Assembly (NCBI GenBank): GCA_025531455.1
Contig: JAMYHL010000069.1
Span: 186,001-250,000, forward strand
Direction: 5' to 3'
Source of the DNA: Apiotrichum sp. Y4204
Lineage: Eukaryota > Basidiomycota > Tremellomycetes > Trichosporonales > Trichosporonaceae
Length of the DNA: 64,000 bases
Shown here one piece after another: positions 21,153 to 32,736 of this stretch. Below the pieces are notes generated by a model. The model made no database searches and was not told the DNA's origin. It worked only from the letters and a program-made list of their open reading frames with translations. The translations under genes and the position numbers were made by a program. Within the stretch, counting starts at the first letter, position 1; each line of letters begins with the position of its first letter.

Positions 21153-23332
21153 ATGCTCGCCGCTCTCCGCCGCTCCGTCCCGTCTACCTTCCGCGCGTTC
21201 AGCAGCTCGGCGCTGCGCGCCGCCCCGAATGGCAAGGTGTACCCCACCGCCGCTGAGGCGGTCGAGGTCGTCAAGTCGGACGACATCCTCCTGACCGGCG
21301 GCTTCGGCCTGTGCGGCATCCCCGACACCCTGCTCAAGGCGCTTGCCGAGCGCAAGGAGATCAAGGGCCTTACCGGCGTGTCGAACAACGCCGGCGTCGA
21401 GGAGAAGGGTCTCGGCCTCCTCCTCCAGACCGGCCAGCTCTCCAAGCTCATCGCATCTTACGTCGGCGCGTGAGTGGAGAAATACTTGCTCAAGCTGACG
21501 TCAGTTCCAAGATGCTCGAGAAGATGTACCTCTCGGGCCAGATCGAGATGGAGCTTACGCCCCAGGGCACGCTCGCGGAGCGTGTCCGTGCTGCCGGAGC
21601 GGGCATCCCCGCCTTTTACACCCCTACCGGCGTGCGCACGGCCGTGCAGTACGGCGAGGTCGCCTGCCTGAACGACGCGAGCGGCAAGGTGAGTCAATGC
21701 GAGGGGTTTCGGTATTCGGCTCTCGGTCTGATAGCGGAAAGAGGATGGAAAGGATGCTTGTGGATGTCGCGTACGAGACATGTCTCGTCTGCCTCGCCTG
21801 CTGCTGCCTGAGAGAATATCCAGAGGATATTCGCCACTTCTCATTCCTCGTCTGATTTCCGGCCTCCACCGTCCCGACTAACAACAGCCGTCCAAGTACC
21901 CGACTCCCCGCAAGAGCGAGACGTTCGACGGTCGCGAGTACGTGCTCGAGAAGGCTATCAAGGGCGATGTTGCGTTCGTTCGCGCGTGGAAGGTCGACGA
22001 GGCGGGCAACGCCATCTTCCGGTACACTGCGCAGAACTTCTGCGGCGCGATGGCGCGCAGCGCAAAGGTGACCGTTGTCGAGGCCGAGGAGATTGTGCCC
22101 GTCGGCGAGCTGCACCCCATGCAGATCCACCTGCCGGGCATCTACGTTGACCGCATCGTCAAGGCCACCACCGAGAAGCAGATTGAGAATGTTACTCTCA
22201 AGGCCGAGCCTGGAGCCGAGGATGCTTCCCTCGGCAAGGGCGAGGCGCGTGCGAAGCGCGAGAACATTGTGAAGGTGAGCAGTGCAGATGTGGCAGTCGA
22301 ACTGCCTAGTTCGTCGTCCCTTCATGTCCTTACTTACACCAGCGCGCGGCCCGGGAGCTCCAGGACGGATGTTACGCCAACCTCGGCATCGGCATGCCGA
22401 CACTCATCCCCGACTTTGTCCCCAAGGACCGCAAGGTCTGGCTGCAGTCCGAGAACGGCATCCTCGGCATGGGCCCGCTGCCGACCAAGGACCAGGTTGA
22501 CGCTGATATCATTGTGAGTAGAGCGGACGGGCCAAGTGGTGAACGCCTCCCTCTGGCGACCACAGCGAGCCTTATATTACGGAGCTAATCACCCAGAACG
22601 CTGGCAAGGAGACCGTCACCCTCCTTCCCGGCGCGTCCGTCTTTGACTCGGTCGAGTCGTTCGGTATGATCCGCGGCGGACACGTCGATGTTGCCGTCCT
22701 TGGTGTGAGTATGACGGCAAGAGGTGCAGGCACGCGAGCACTGTACAGTTTTCCCCGTACACGGCTAACAGCAGGCGATGGAGGTCAGCGCGAACGGCGA
22801 CGTGAGTACTCCCCTCCGCATCTCAGAACGGTTCTAACATCAGCTCGCGAACTGGATCATCCCGAATCGCCTCGTGAAGGGAATGGGTGGCGCGATGGAC
22901 CTCGTCTCGTCTCCCGATGAGACCAAGGTCATCATCGTCACTGACCACTGCGACAAGAAGGGCAACCCGAAGATTGTCGCCGAGTGCTCGCTGCCGCTCA
23001 CCGGCGCGCGCTGCGTCAGCCTCATTATCACCGAGCTTGTGAGTATTGCAGCGGAGGGGAAAAGGAAAGGGAACGAAAAGACGTCATTTCGGACGCTGCT
23101 CGTGATGCCTTGCGACCGCATGAAAGCGCGTTGCCAGGCCAGGAGTTGACATGGGATCCGAAACACGTATCACCCAACTTCATGCTAACGCCAGGCCGTG
23201 TTCCAGGTGGACCGCAAGAACGGCGGCCTGACGCTTATCGAGCTCATGCCCGGCGCGACGCTCGAAGACGTCAAGGCCAAGACGGGCGCGCCGTTTGCCG
23301 TCGTCCCCGACCTCAAGACGGCCGAGCTCTAA
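21153..23332 (+). CDS. Succinyl-CoA:3-ketoacid CoA transferase (SCOT paralogue B)
   Basis: Eight exons: 21153-21469, 21505-21688, 21888-22274, 22343-22513, 22597-22704, 22775-22801, 22844-23038 and 23195-23332 (1527 nt, 508 aa). Exon 6 is only 27 nt. The N-terminus [20 protein letters not shown] is a good mitochondrial presequence. A domain: [65 protein letters not shown] domain: [17 protein letters not shown], catalytic [12 protein letters not shown] (Glu ~333), [13 protein letters not shown] joined to [27 protein letters not shown] and [16 protein letters not shown]. Same reaction as paralogue A. It is closer to the usual SCOT length and has seven introns against two in A, so the pair is old or one copy lost introns or was transferred. 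No defect seen. Confidence 0.92.
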
Positions 23333-24642
23333 TAGTGTGATCGGCCCGCGACGGCGCGCGACGGACGCCTCCTCGTGACACGCCACACGCCGTTCTTTCC
23401 GATGGTGGGGACTTTTTGGTTCTGTAGGACAGACATGTATGAATTGATATCACTGGGTACGTGTTCTGCGTGTTATCGCGGAATGGATGCCGAAGCAAGA
23501 AGCGAGAAGCGAGAAGCTCGCGCTAGCCTGACGGTTAGCTTCGTGGAGTCCAGTGGAGCTCCAGCTAGCACATGACGCGGAACACTGTCCGGTAACCCCG
23601 GCAAATTGGCGTGTTGTGTTCGTGACGAGCCATGCTAGCCAACTAACCATGCCACCATGCATCATGCATGCAGCATATGCGCATCATGCTCCGTGTCGCG
23701 TGCGTCTCGTAGCTCGTAGCCGCTCGTAGTCGGGAAGCACGGCGGTGCGCGCGGTGCGCCATGCGCACCTCGCGGCGCGGACGGCGTATATCCATTGTTC
23801 TAAGGATCTGAGGCTGACTTCCGACGGCGCAGTACGTTCTGCCCGAGAGCGGGAGCGAGCGGCCCGAGCGGCGCGCGGAATGTGTGCGCTCGCTCAAACA
23901 ACGATGGCGGTGGAACATGCAGATGAAGATCACTTGGCCGAGATACTGGATCACTTTCTGGACCACTGGATCAGACGACGGTATGCTTGGCATCCAGTCG
24001 CCAGCGGGGGCCCAGCGAATCCAGCGATCTGCGAGGAGTGATCGAGCAAGTTGTCCGGCAAAATCTCCGGCCAACGCGGAATGCGACGGAATGCGGGGAT
24101 CCACGCATCTGGCTCACCTGGAGCGCCACAGCTCTTGTACTCTCGTAATGCGGTGCCGGATTTGGAACAGCTGCGACGCCGAGACAGTGCACTGGCCACC
24201 TATTTTGTGTTGCTTCTGACATCTTACGCATCTCGCCAGCGTACAGCTTATCGGGTCCACAAGAAAGAGGCGCTATTGACCAAAAACTCACAATCTTAAT
24301 ACAGCAGTCCTGTTCCATCGCGAGGAACCGAGGAACCAGCCCCGAGAATGGCATCGTGTTGGCATCACGCGCGCTTAATCGCACTAAACCGAACCATGAG
24401 CTCGCCTTTTGCGAGTTGAGGCCGTATAAGTAGTACGGGGACAGCGCCGCGCGGGTGTTCTCTTGTCTGTGCATTCTCTTCACTTCATTGTAGTTCTTGC
24501 TTCTGCACTTGCGATTCGCAGCTCTCACTCGCACCTGAGTCAACTCGGCCCGCCTCGCCGCCAGCGACGCACTGCCAGATCTCGGACACATCGCACATCA
24601 CCCATCGCACTTCGCAGCTCTCACTTCCCATCACATCTCACG
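23333..24642 (+). promoter_or_regulatory. Intergenic region upstream of Atg22-like permease
   Basis: About 1.3 kb from the SCOT B stop to the next start. A TATA-like GTATAAG lies at 24423-24429, about 215 bases before the ATG, followed by a pyrimidine-rich CTCACTTCC-type leader. No gene recognised in the first kilobase. Confidence 0.35.
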
Positions 24643-26590
24643 ATGTCAGCGCACAAATTCCTTGATGTCGAGCACCCGACGCAGCACGTGGGTCCGACCG
24701 ACAGCGTGCCGGAGCTCGACGACGCCAAGATCGCTCGCGACAGCGACAGCGGGCTCAACACCGCGCCCGTCGTGGCCGACCAGGAGGCGCAGCACATGCC
24801 CGAGGGCCCGACGGTGACGCGGTGGGAGGAGTGGGCGTACTACCTCTACTATGTGGGTAAATGAGCAGGATAGAGCTGACGCCAGAACGGTAACAAGTAT
24901 GTCGGGATGGTGAATTATACTGACTGTCAGTGGCATGGGACCCATGAACTACTCCCAGACACAGTTCCAGGTATGTCACTTGTGTCTTGCATTTCCGCTC
25001 ATGTCAGTCACTCGTGAATGGCGCAGGGTACGACCCGCAGACCGGCGGGCCGTGCACGGAGGACACGGCGTCGTGTGAGATTGTGTGGGCGGGAACGGCG
25101 CGCACGGTCGACGGTGTGGTGCTTATCGCGAATGGTATCAGCTTTGCTATTATGACGGTCCTATTTGTGAGTCGCCGTCCGCTGAGCGTCATCTGACGAC
25201 AGACCACGATCGGATCAACGGCAGACTACGGGGACCTGAACCGCTGGATCCTGCTGACCGCAACGGTCATCTGCTGGGCCTCGCAGTTTGGCTTTGCGGA
25301 CATCTGGCAGCCGAGCCAGTGGCACACCGCCATGGGCCTCTTCATGCTCGGCTACATCATGTATGGTCTTACGCTCGTGTTTTACGCGTCTGTCTTCCCC
25401 CGCCTCGCGCGCAACACCCAGAAGACAAAAGATGCTCGAGCTAAGCTCGACTCGCACGAGATTGAGCCACACGACTACGAAATGGTCGAGATGCTCGAGC
25501 GTAACCGTCTCTCCAACATCTCCACCGCGCACTCCAACTGGGGATTCCTTTTCACCACCCTCCTTGCACTCTCGTAAGTTGATTGCTGGTTCACAACTCA
25601 CGATAGCCTCCTCCTCCCAAAGCCCATCGCCGACAACCCCAAGGTGAACAACTATGTCATCTTGCTCACCAACGGCTACTGGATCCTAACGGGCATTTGG
25701 TGGTTCCTCCTGCAGAAGAAGCGGCCTGGTCCTAAGCTTCCTCAGGGCGAGCACTGGCTCACGATCGGGTGGAAGCAGATCTGGCGCGCACTTCAGCACT
25801 ACAAGCGCCTGCCTTACACCTTCATCTACCTGTTCGCGTTCTTCCTTCTCGCCGACGGCCTCAACACGACCGGGACGCTTGTTGGTATCGTCCAGAACGA
25901 CCACATCCAGTTCTCCTTCCTCCAGAGCACGTACCTCGGCATCACGCAGGCCGGCACCTCTATCTTTTCGTGTTACGCATTCTGGTACCTCCAAAAGTGG
26001 CGCGCGCTCCCCACTAAGCGCATGTTCCAGGTCACGAACGTTATCACCTGCGTGAGTGCTGTCGCCGAGTATTGCTTACCCCAGCTCATCCCTCTCTGGG
26101 GCATGATCGGTCTCTGGACAAACAAGTTTGGCTTCCATAACACGTGAGTCCGTCTCCGCCACATTCATTAACGACAGATGGGAGTTCTACGCGTACAATG
26201 TAGTCTTTGGTCTCGGCCAGGCGCCATACTACGCGTACTCGCAGACGCTCATGTCCGATCTCTGCCCGCCAGGATTCGAAGGAAGTAAGTAGCACTACAA
26301 TCAACCCACTCACAACAGTGTTCTTTGGCCTGTTCGGAATCACGAACCGCGCGTCTTCGCTCATCGGCCCGAACGTGTGCGCGGCAATCATCGACCGGAG
26401 CCACAACAAGTGGACACCGTTCATATTCCTATTCGTTTTGTGCGTGCTTGCAGCGTTGGTGATCACGGTCTTTGTCGATGTCGAGAAGGGCCGTGCGCAG
26501 GCCGTGGCGTTCTCCATCGAGCAGCGCGGACTGAACGGCGAGATTCGCAGCGAGCTCGCGGACGTGCCGGCTGTCGTACACCATCCGTAG
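24643..26590 (+). CDS. Atg22-like MFS permease
   Basis: Nine exons: 24643-24852, 24886-24896, 24931-24970, 25008-25166, 25203-25573, 25607-26051, 26085-26143, 26178-26284 and 26319-26590 (1674 nt, 557 aa). Exon 2 is an 11-nt microexon; only with it does the diagnostic EEWAYYLYYNGNNGMGPMNY read through. After a ~65-residue hydrophilic N-terminus come about 11-12 membrane segments, e.g. TVDGVVLIANGISFAIMTVL, YVILLTNGYWILTGIWWFLL, FIYLFAFFLLADGLNTTG and PFIFLFVLCVLAALVITVFV, plus the late GMFFGLFGITNRASSLIGP motif of Atg22-type vacuolar effluxers. The family exports amino acids from the vacuole; the substrate here is unknown. The 33-nt intron 26052-26084 is a multiple of three and open in frame, so retention would also give a protein. 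Confidence 0.8.
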
Positions 26591-26837
26591 CGAAAGGAGT
26601 GGGCTGAAGGGTCGTTGAGAGCGGGCCTATAGTGGATGGAAGACGCATTGGACTCCATTGTATTGATTATCAGGTGGACACTTAGTGATATGGACAATCT
26701 CAGGCTCAAAAGCGTGAATATTATGCATCGGCGTACAAACGACTAGACGAACAACACATGGCGGCACTACACATGGCACATCTAGCAATGCGACAGTCCT
26801 CAACACCGTCAACGTCAACGTCCATTACCCCACTACT

Positions 26838-29343
26838 CTAGCGCTTAAACACCTTGATCTCGAGCCACCGCAGAGGCGGGTATACGAGGGCGGTGGCCAC
26901 CGCACACATCTCAAATCCGAGGTCACCGCCTTCTTTGCCAAACAGCTTACCGACCGGCCCGACAAACCACACCTGCGCCATGCCGACTACCGCGGCGCCC
27001 ACACCACAGCAGCACGCGAATATTCCCGCAAACCCGACGGGCAGGCGCGTGAGCGTATTATACGCGGTCAGGTCGTAGCCGAACCGGCGGCGGAAGATGA
27101 AGTGTTCCTCCGCGACGACCACAATGAAGAATGCAATCCAGTCTGGGAGTCAGAAATAGTCACATGGGCGCCACTTACATCCCAGGACGGCGAGGAAGTT
27201 TGAGAGAACCTCGCTAAAGTGTTCGCGGCCGCCGATCGCCGCGCCAGTGTACACGCAGAACATGAAGATGCACCATATCGCGCGGGGGACGCGCTGGAAG
27301 AGCGGGAGGAGAGTCTGCGCGCTCAGACTCGCCGAGTATGTGTTTGGGGCAATGTTCGCGATGATGGAAAAGCTCATCACCACGAGGATAAACTTGCCGC
27401 CGGCGCGCCACGGGCGGAAGATCTCAAAGAGCACGCCGCCCGCGTCGCCCGTCTCAAAGGCGGCCGCGTAGTCTGGCACAGTCATGATTGCTGCCGAGGT
27501 GATTTCGATGAAGAGAAGTGGGACCTAGGTGTCAGAGCGTTCTTGTTTCGAATACTCACCATGAGACCCAGCCATGTGAGGATAAACACCTTCCACGGAT
27601 TGATAGTCGCTGGAAGGCGGCAGTTAAAGTCGGCCGCGATGGGCGCCCATCCTGCCGAAGACGCGAACACGATACCCTGCGTGTGAGATCAGACAGCCAA
27701 GAGTTATGACACTTACACCAAAGGTGAGGAAGCCACCCGCAAACTCTTTGCCGCTCGATAGACTGGACTGGTCGTTCCCGACATTGTACCCGCGGATACC
27801 GCCCAGTGCGAGGATGCAGCAGTAGAAGACGGTCTGGACAATCCAGGCGAAACGCTCCCAATAGTGCACGGCTGTGGTCAGCGCAGGTCGGCGCCGCTGG
27901 ACTCACCCTCATACCCCACAAAGCAGAGCACGAATCCCATAAACCCCACGATCACAATACTCGCCTCGAGCGGCAGCTTGCCCTCGCTGACGTTCGTGAG
28001 CGTCTGTCCGCCGAGAATCACCGCCGTGCAGCTGAAGCCAAGCTGCGTGAGGATGTTCAGAATAGCAAAGATGGTACCGCCGAGAAACCCGACAGAGTAC
28101 CGCGAGATGACGATTGTGCGCAAGCCGGTCTGCGGGCCCAGCGTGGCGATGAAGCCGCAGCACGCGGCGCCAATCGCCGTGAACACCACGATGGCAGTGA
28201 CGGCCATGCGGAAGCTGAGCTTGAAGTATGCTTGCGCGAGGAGCTGAAGTGTTAGCAAGTTCTCCAGCATCTTCCGCTTTTACTCACGCCAATGGGGAAC
28301 GTCGATACCACACAGTTGACGCTCCACCACAGCAGCATAAGACCGATGGTATGCCGTCCGTCGCGCTCGTGCTCGGGAACGCGCTCGATACCGCGCGCCT
28401 CAACACCCCTACCGAACACGCGCGACAGGGCGCGCGCCACAAAGTTCTGTTTGCGCAGCTCGGCGTCGTCCACGTCGTTGCCGTACAGCTCCGTCTTGGG
28501 CTCCGTCACGCTCATGATCCCCGACAACGCGTAGTCATCTTTGCCGTACACTGTCGGACCTCCCGCGCCCATCCCTCCGGTGCCATAGTACGGATCGTAG
28601 GCGTGGGTATGTGCGGGCGGGCTGTACATCGCGTCGTCGGCAATGTACCCTCCATGCCCGAGCTGGCTGTGGCTCCCGTGGCTCTGGCTCTGCGGCCCAG
28701 CGGCATAGTACTCGCCGGTGCCGCCGCCAATAGCTGTCCCCGTCCCATACGGGGGGTAAGAGCTCGCGTCGATAAACTCCCATCCCGGCTCGGCTTCGTA
28801 CGCGCCATACTCGTTCTGATGGTATCCGCTCGGTGTGCGCGAAAAGTCGATTCCGCCATTATCGTTAGAGTACGCGCTGTACGCCGATGTGCGCTGCCCA
28901 GCCGCGTCGTGGTCGAGCGACTGCGACAGCGACCGGCGGTGGCGATATATCGGCACGCCAAACGAGTTGTACGACTGGCTCCGCGAGCTCGGCGGGTGTC
29001 CTTGGGAAGAGCGCCGCGCCGCGGCCGCGTGTGCGTCGTAGCTCCCCGCATCATACTCGGCATACGGATCATACCCCGAGTGCCGCGAGTACCCGGACGT
29101 GCGGTCGTACCCGCCGCCGCTGACGACGCTGACGCTGCTTGCGGGGCCGGGTACGGTCGCAGCTGGACCTGGGGGAACTGCGGTGGCTGCAGGGTGAGGG
29201 TCGAACGAGCCAGGCATGTTCGTGAAGTTTGAGTCGTAGGAATGGAACGCGCCCAGGCCGGCACGGTTCGGCCCGGCGGGCGTGGCGCGCCCGTCGAGGT
29301 CGTCGAGATACTCCTCGTCGCGGCGATCGGTCCACCGCTGCAT
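26838..29343 (-). CDS. NCS1 purine/cytosine-type permease with long N-terminal extension
   Basis: Six exons: 29343-28288, 28243-27907, 27871-27717, 27676-27560, 27524-27179 and 27142-26838 (2316 nt, 771 aa). Residues 1-~280 are hydrophilic and rich in Tyr, Ser, Gly and His, unlike the short N-termini of yeast Fcy2-type carriers. The transporter core starts near ELRKQNFVARALSRVFGRG, with GLMLLWWSVNCVVSTFPIG, GPQTGLRTIVISRYSVGFLG (a family signature), FAILNILTQLGFSCTAVILG, VHYWERFAWIVQTVFY, FASSAGWAPIAADFNCRLP, ANIAPNTYSASLSAQTLLP and the spliced GYWIAFFIVVVAEEHFIFRR. The family imports purines, cytosine or related nucleobases across the plasma membrane. It converges with the Atg22-like gene (247 bases between stops). 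Confidence 0.85.
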
Positions 29344-32300
29344 CGTGGTGGATATCAAGAAACTGGATGAGGATGGAAGATGAGGGATCGAGGGATCTGG
29401 AGAGATGCAATAAACGTTGCATGCAGCTACTGCTGGAGGAACGGTCGTCCGTCGTCGTACACGCAGCGCCCCGGACCTGACCCCGCCAGCCCCATGCCGT
29501 GCTCCTGCTCATGCAATGTCGATGCCCTGCCGCCGCTAGCCGCTAGTGTGCGGCTTGCTCTGCTTATGCTTGCTCTTGACCCGCATGGAACGAGGACGGG
29601 CGGACCAGTATAGAGTACGACAGCGTATGGTAGATACCGAGAGAGTGGGGGTGGACCCCCAGCCTCCATAGGCTCGGCGGACTGCGCAGCAGTGCACTGG
29701 CAGCACGCCCCAGCTAGTGCGGGGATTACAGGAACGGCTGGAATAGCACAAAGGTGAGGCAACAGCCCCGCGCGCGATGGCAGACCAGCATACCCGAGCA
29801 TGCGGCTCCCCGAGACGATTACGAGAACACCAGCGGGATGAGACGCGTGCAGCCCTAATCCCCTACGCGTGACATCGACATGTGATATTCTATTTGTGCT
29901 TTATGAGCCCACTTTAGTGTCTCGTTGGGTGGCGAGGTGCGTCATGGTGGGGTCGCGACATTGGGCTTCCAGTGCACATGCCTTACATGTGGAGCTGCAG
30001 TGGAGCACATCGGTCAAAGGGGACACATGTGGATGTTCAATATCTGACCCGCTCAAGGAGTGGCGAGGAGCAGCGAACATCCAACTTGCAGCTCCATCTC
30101 AATCGCCTTGTCCAAATATATCAATCTTGAGAAAACAGGCTTTAGACTGCCCGAAGAGGGAACCGGATTGTCGGATTATACCCCAGGCGGGGACGAGGCA
30201 CGACGTCTCGCACTTTATATTTTATTTCAACACTACAGTTCAAGTCTGGCAAGGTCGCGTTCTGGGTCCAGGTCTCAGGGTGTGCGCTTCCGCTGAACCC
30301 CGTCCCTCTGTTCCTCGCGATAGTTGTCTTTTGGCTCTGCTAATGATCAGATGGTTGAGGTCGAGACTGGAGACAATAGCGAACACCAAACAGCACGAGT
30401 TTCTAGTTTCCCAAAGGGGACTCTTGCGTGGATCACACGTTGGAACCGCAGAGATGGTACCACAGTTCTGGAGGGTGCAAAATTGAAAGCCGAAAGGGTT
30501 AGAGGCGTCATATGTTATTAGCCTCGAACAAACTATTCATTAGCGCAGCTGCTAATAGGTCTCGGGAATGCTGAAACCGTCTCGGAACCTCACAGGCGCC
30601 AAAGCAAAAGTGGATAGTGGGTCCTGCCGGGTCTTTGTTGATGAGGTCTGGTGCACGATGGCTATGGTTTTGTGTGAACAAACGCGACTGCGTCACAACC
30701 ACTCCATCCACGTCTGGCCTCCGCACTGCGGTGAACGGTGAGCATCCATGACCGCGTAAACTCATGCGGCAGTGGCGGGAGGCGCGTGAGATGAGCTGAG
30801 ATGTCGACGTGATACGCTGCACTGAGTACAGTATACCACGCTTGTGGCGGTGGTATGGTGATGTAAACGTAGGTCAGATGAGAAGGCGAAGTGAGAGGTA
30901 ATGAGTAGCGTCTCGCACGCGTCACCGCGCGCTGTCCGATGGGGCAGCGACGGTGTTCGGCGCACAAACATTTCATGGGTCTCAGTGCACAAACATTCCG
31001 GCTTTCCAGCTTATTCTTGTCGTGGAGCGCGGTATGTATCTCTTGCCACCGTCATCGACACGGGCACATCGGTTTCGCGCAGCAGCATCGGATCTCATCC
31101 GCCCCAGCCTCGGGCCGCCGCGCCACCCATTATATCATTATCGCGATCACATGCCGATTACAAACCCCGTGCAGAGATCAACAGGCATCATCCTTGCTGA
31201 GTGGGGACCTCCGCTTCGTTATCAGTGAGTTTGACATTCCTGAGTGGTCATAGATGTACGTTCATTCGAGCACATACGCCGAGCTCCATGCTCCAGGGAG
31301 GTGACCATGTGCTCGGTATTGCGCGCGCCTACCATGAGATAGATGTTGACCGTGAAGACGGAGCTTGGATCTTCTGTACTGCCAGCCAGCAGTCAGGAAG
31401 GATGGTCACCACACCTGATCTCCTGAGGTTGTCAGGACGTCCACTCGCGGTCATCCCCAGGCATGAGGCGAGAAGCACCTCGCCTATCCTGAGCCAGCCA
31501 GTACCTGTAGACCACCCTTGATATTCGTTGACCCCTATCGATCCCTACGTAACGTTTCCTGCTCGCCAGTGTCCAATGCCATTCCCCACGAAGCTCAGAG
31601 ATCAGAGATCCAGCTGTTCGGCGAAGCGAGCGCAACTCCGACCGACGATAAGTAACAATGTCGATCGGATGTGCAGTATCCACCCACCTCCCATTCCCCA
31701 CTTTGACCGCCAGGGTCGCCCATCCTCGCGATTCGGTTGGCCAGATCCCCTGTCCTCGCCCCCGCACTCGTCACCAGCACCCCATCCGCCGCCATCCTAA
31801 GCGCCATCAGGCCCACTGATCCTTCTAGTTAAGGGTGCACAAGGGTCGCACTCAATGCCCGCAAACGCCGCGCTGCAGAAGCAAACAGATTTTTTCTTCT
31901 CGCGCGCCATTGCGTCCGTTACCGCCGCTCGATCCGCCATCACACCAGTGTTATGCGCCATGCGACCCTCTGCTCGGACCACCACGCGCCGCCACGAGCA
32001 ACTGCGCGCCGCACCCTCGTCCGACGTCCATCCTCCCCGGCGTCCCGGCCGACCAGGCCCTCCGTCCGTCCTCGTTATGTGCGACTAGGCGCGCGAAGCG
32101 AGTCATCGGTCTCACCGAACCCTGTCCAAACAAACCATACCGCGAGACAAACACTGCACCGTGCATGGTCGCGCACCACACGCTGATTTTTGACCTGCGC
32201 CAGCCAGACTCTTCGACGCCAAAAAATCAGCCTCGCCACATTCCATTGGCAGCGCAGCGACGATACAACACAACACAGGACAACACAACACAAAACATTG

Positions 32301-32736
32301 CAACCACACACACACACAGCGACGCACACAGTGACAGCGACACACAGAGATACACCTCTCCACTCTTCTGAATTGTGCTCTTCACCTTTCTAATCAGGTG
32401 TTTCGTTCTTCTCGTTTCTGACCTCCCTTCCGTTCTCCACGACCGGCAGTCCAGGTGAGTGTCGGATGTTTGAGCGAGCTACACGTGCTATAAGTGGCAT
32501 GTTGTGCGTTGCATGATGTTTCGCCACTGTAAACGTGGTCGTCGCTGTTGTCAGCAACGTGGAGACTGCTGCTCGCCAGCTCACCACATCTTGTTCCTCC
32601 ATTATCGGCCCCAGCCTTGCTGACTTGAGCAGTAAAACAAGAGCAAGTTTGGTCTTCCCTCAAAGCTCTACCCTTGTTGTCTTCCCTCCCTCGCCACTCC
32701 GTCTTCCTTCTCGCTCCGTCCGCTCCGCTTTGAACA
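29344..32736. promoter_or_regulatory. 3.4-kb divergent spacer
   Basis: Lies between divergent NCS1 and coiled-coil gene starts. Only short unconserved frames were seen. Near 32457 a GTGAGT donor could begin a 5'-UTR intron of the coiled-coil gene, with GTCAG or GACTTGAGCAG acceptors further down (~32554, ~32632). No RNA gene or transposon recognised. Confidence 0.4.
32265..32348. repeat. CA-rich simple sequence
   Basis: An ACAAC/CACACA-rich low-complexity stretch with a short (CA)n run near 32315-32328. It may be part of the leader of the downstream gene. Confidence 0.7.

Noticed and set aside
28228..29232. 334-codon frame opposite the NCS1 permease
   Set aside because: Arg/Val/Ala-rich shadow of the permease first exon; lacks conserved motifs.
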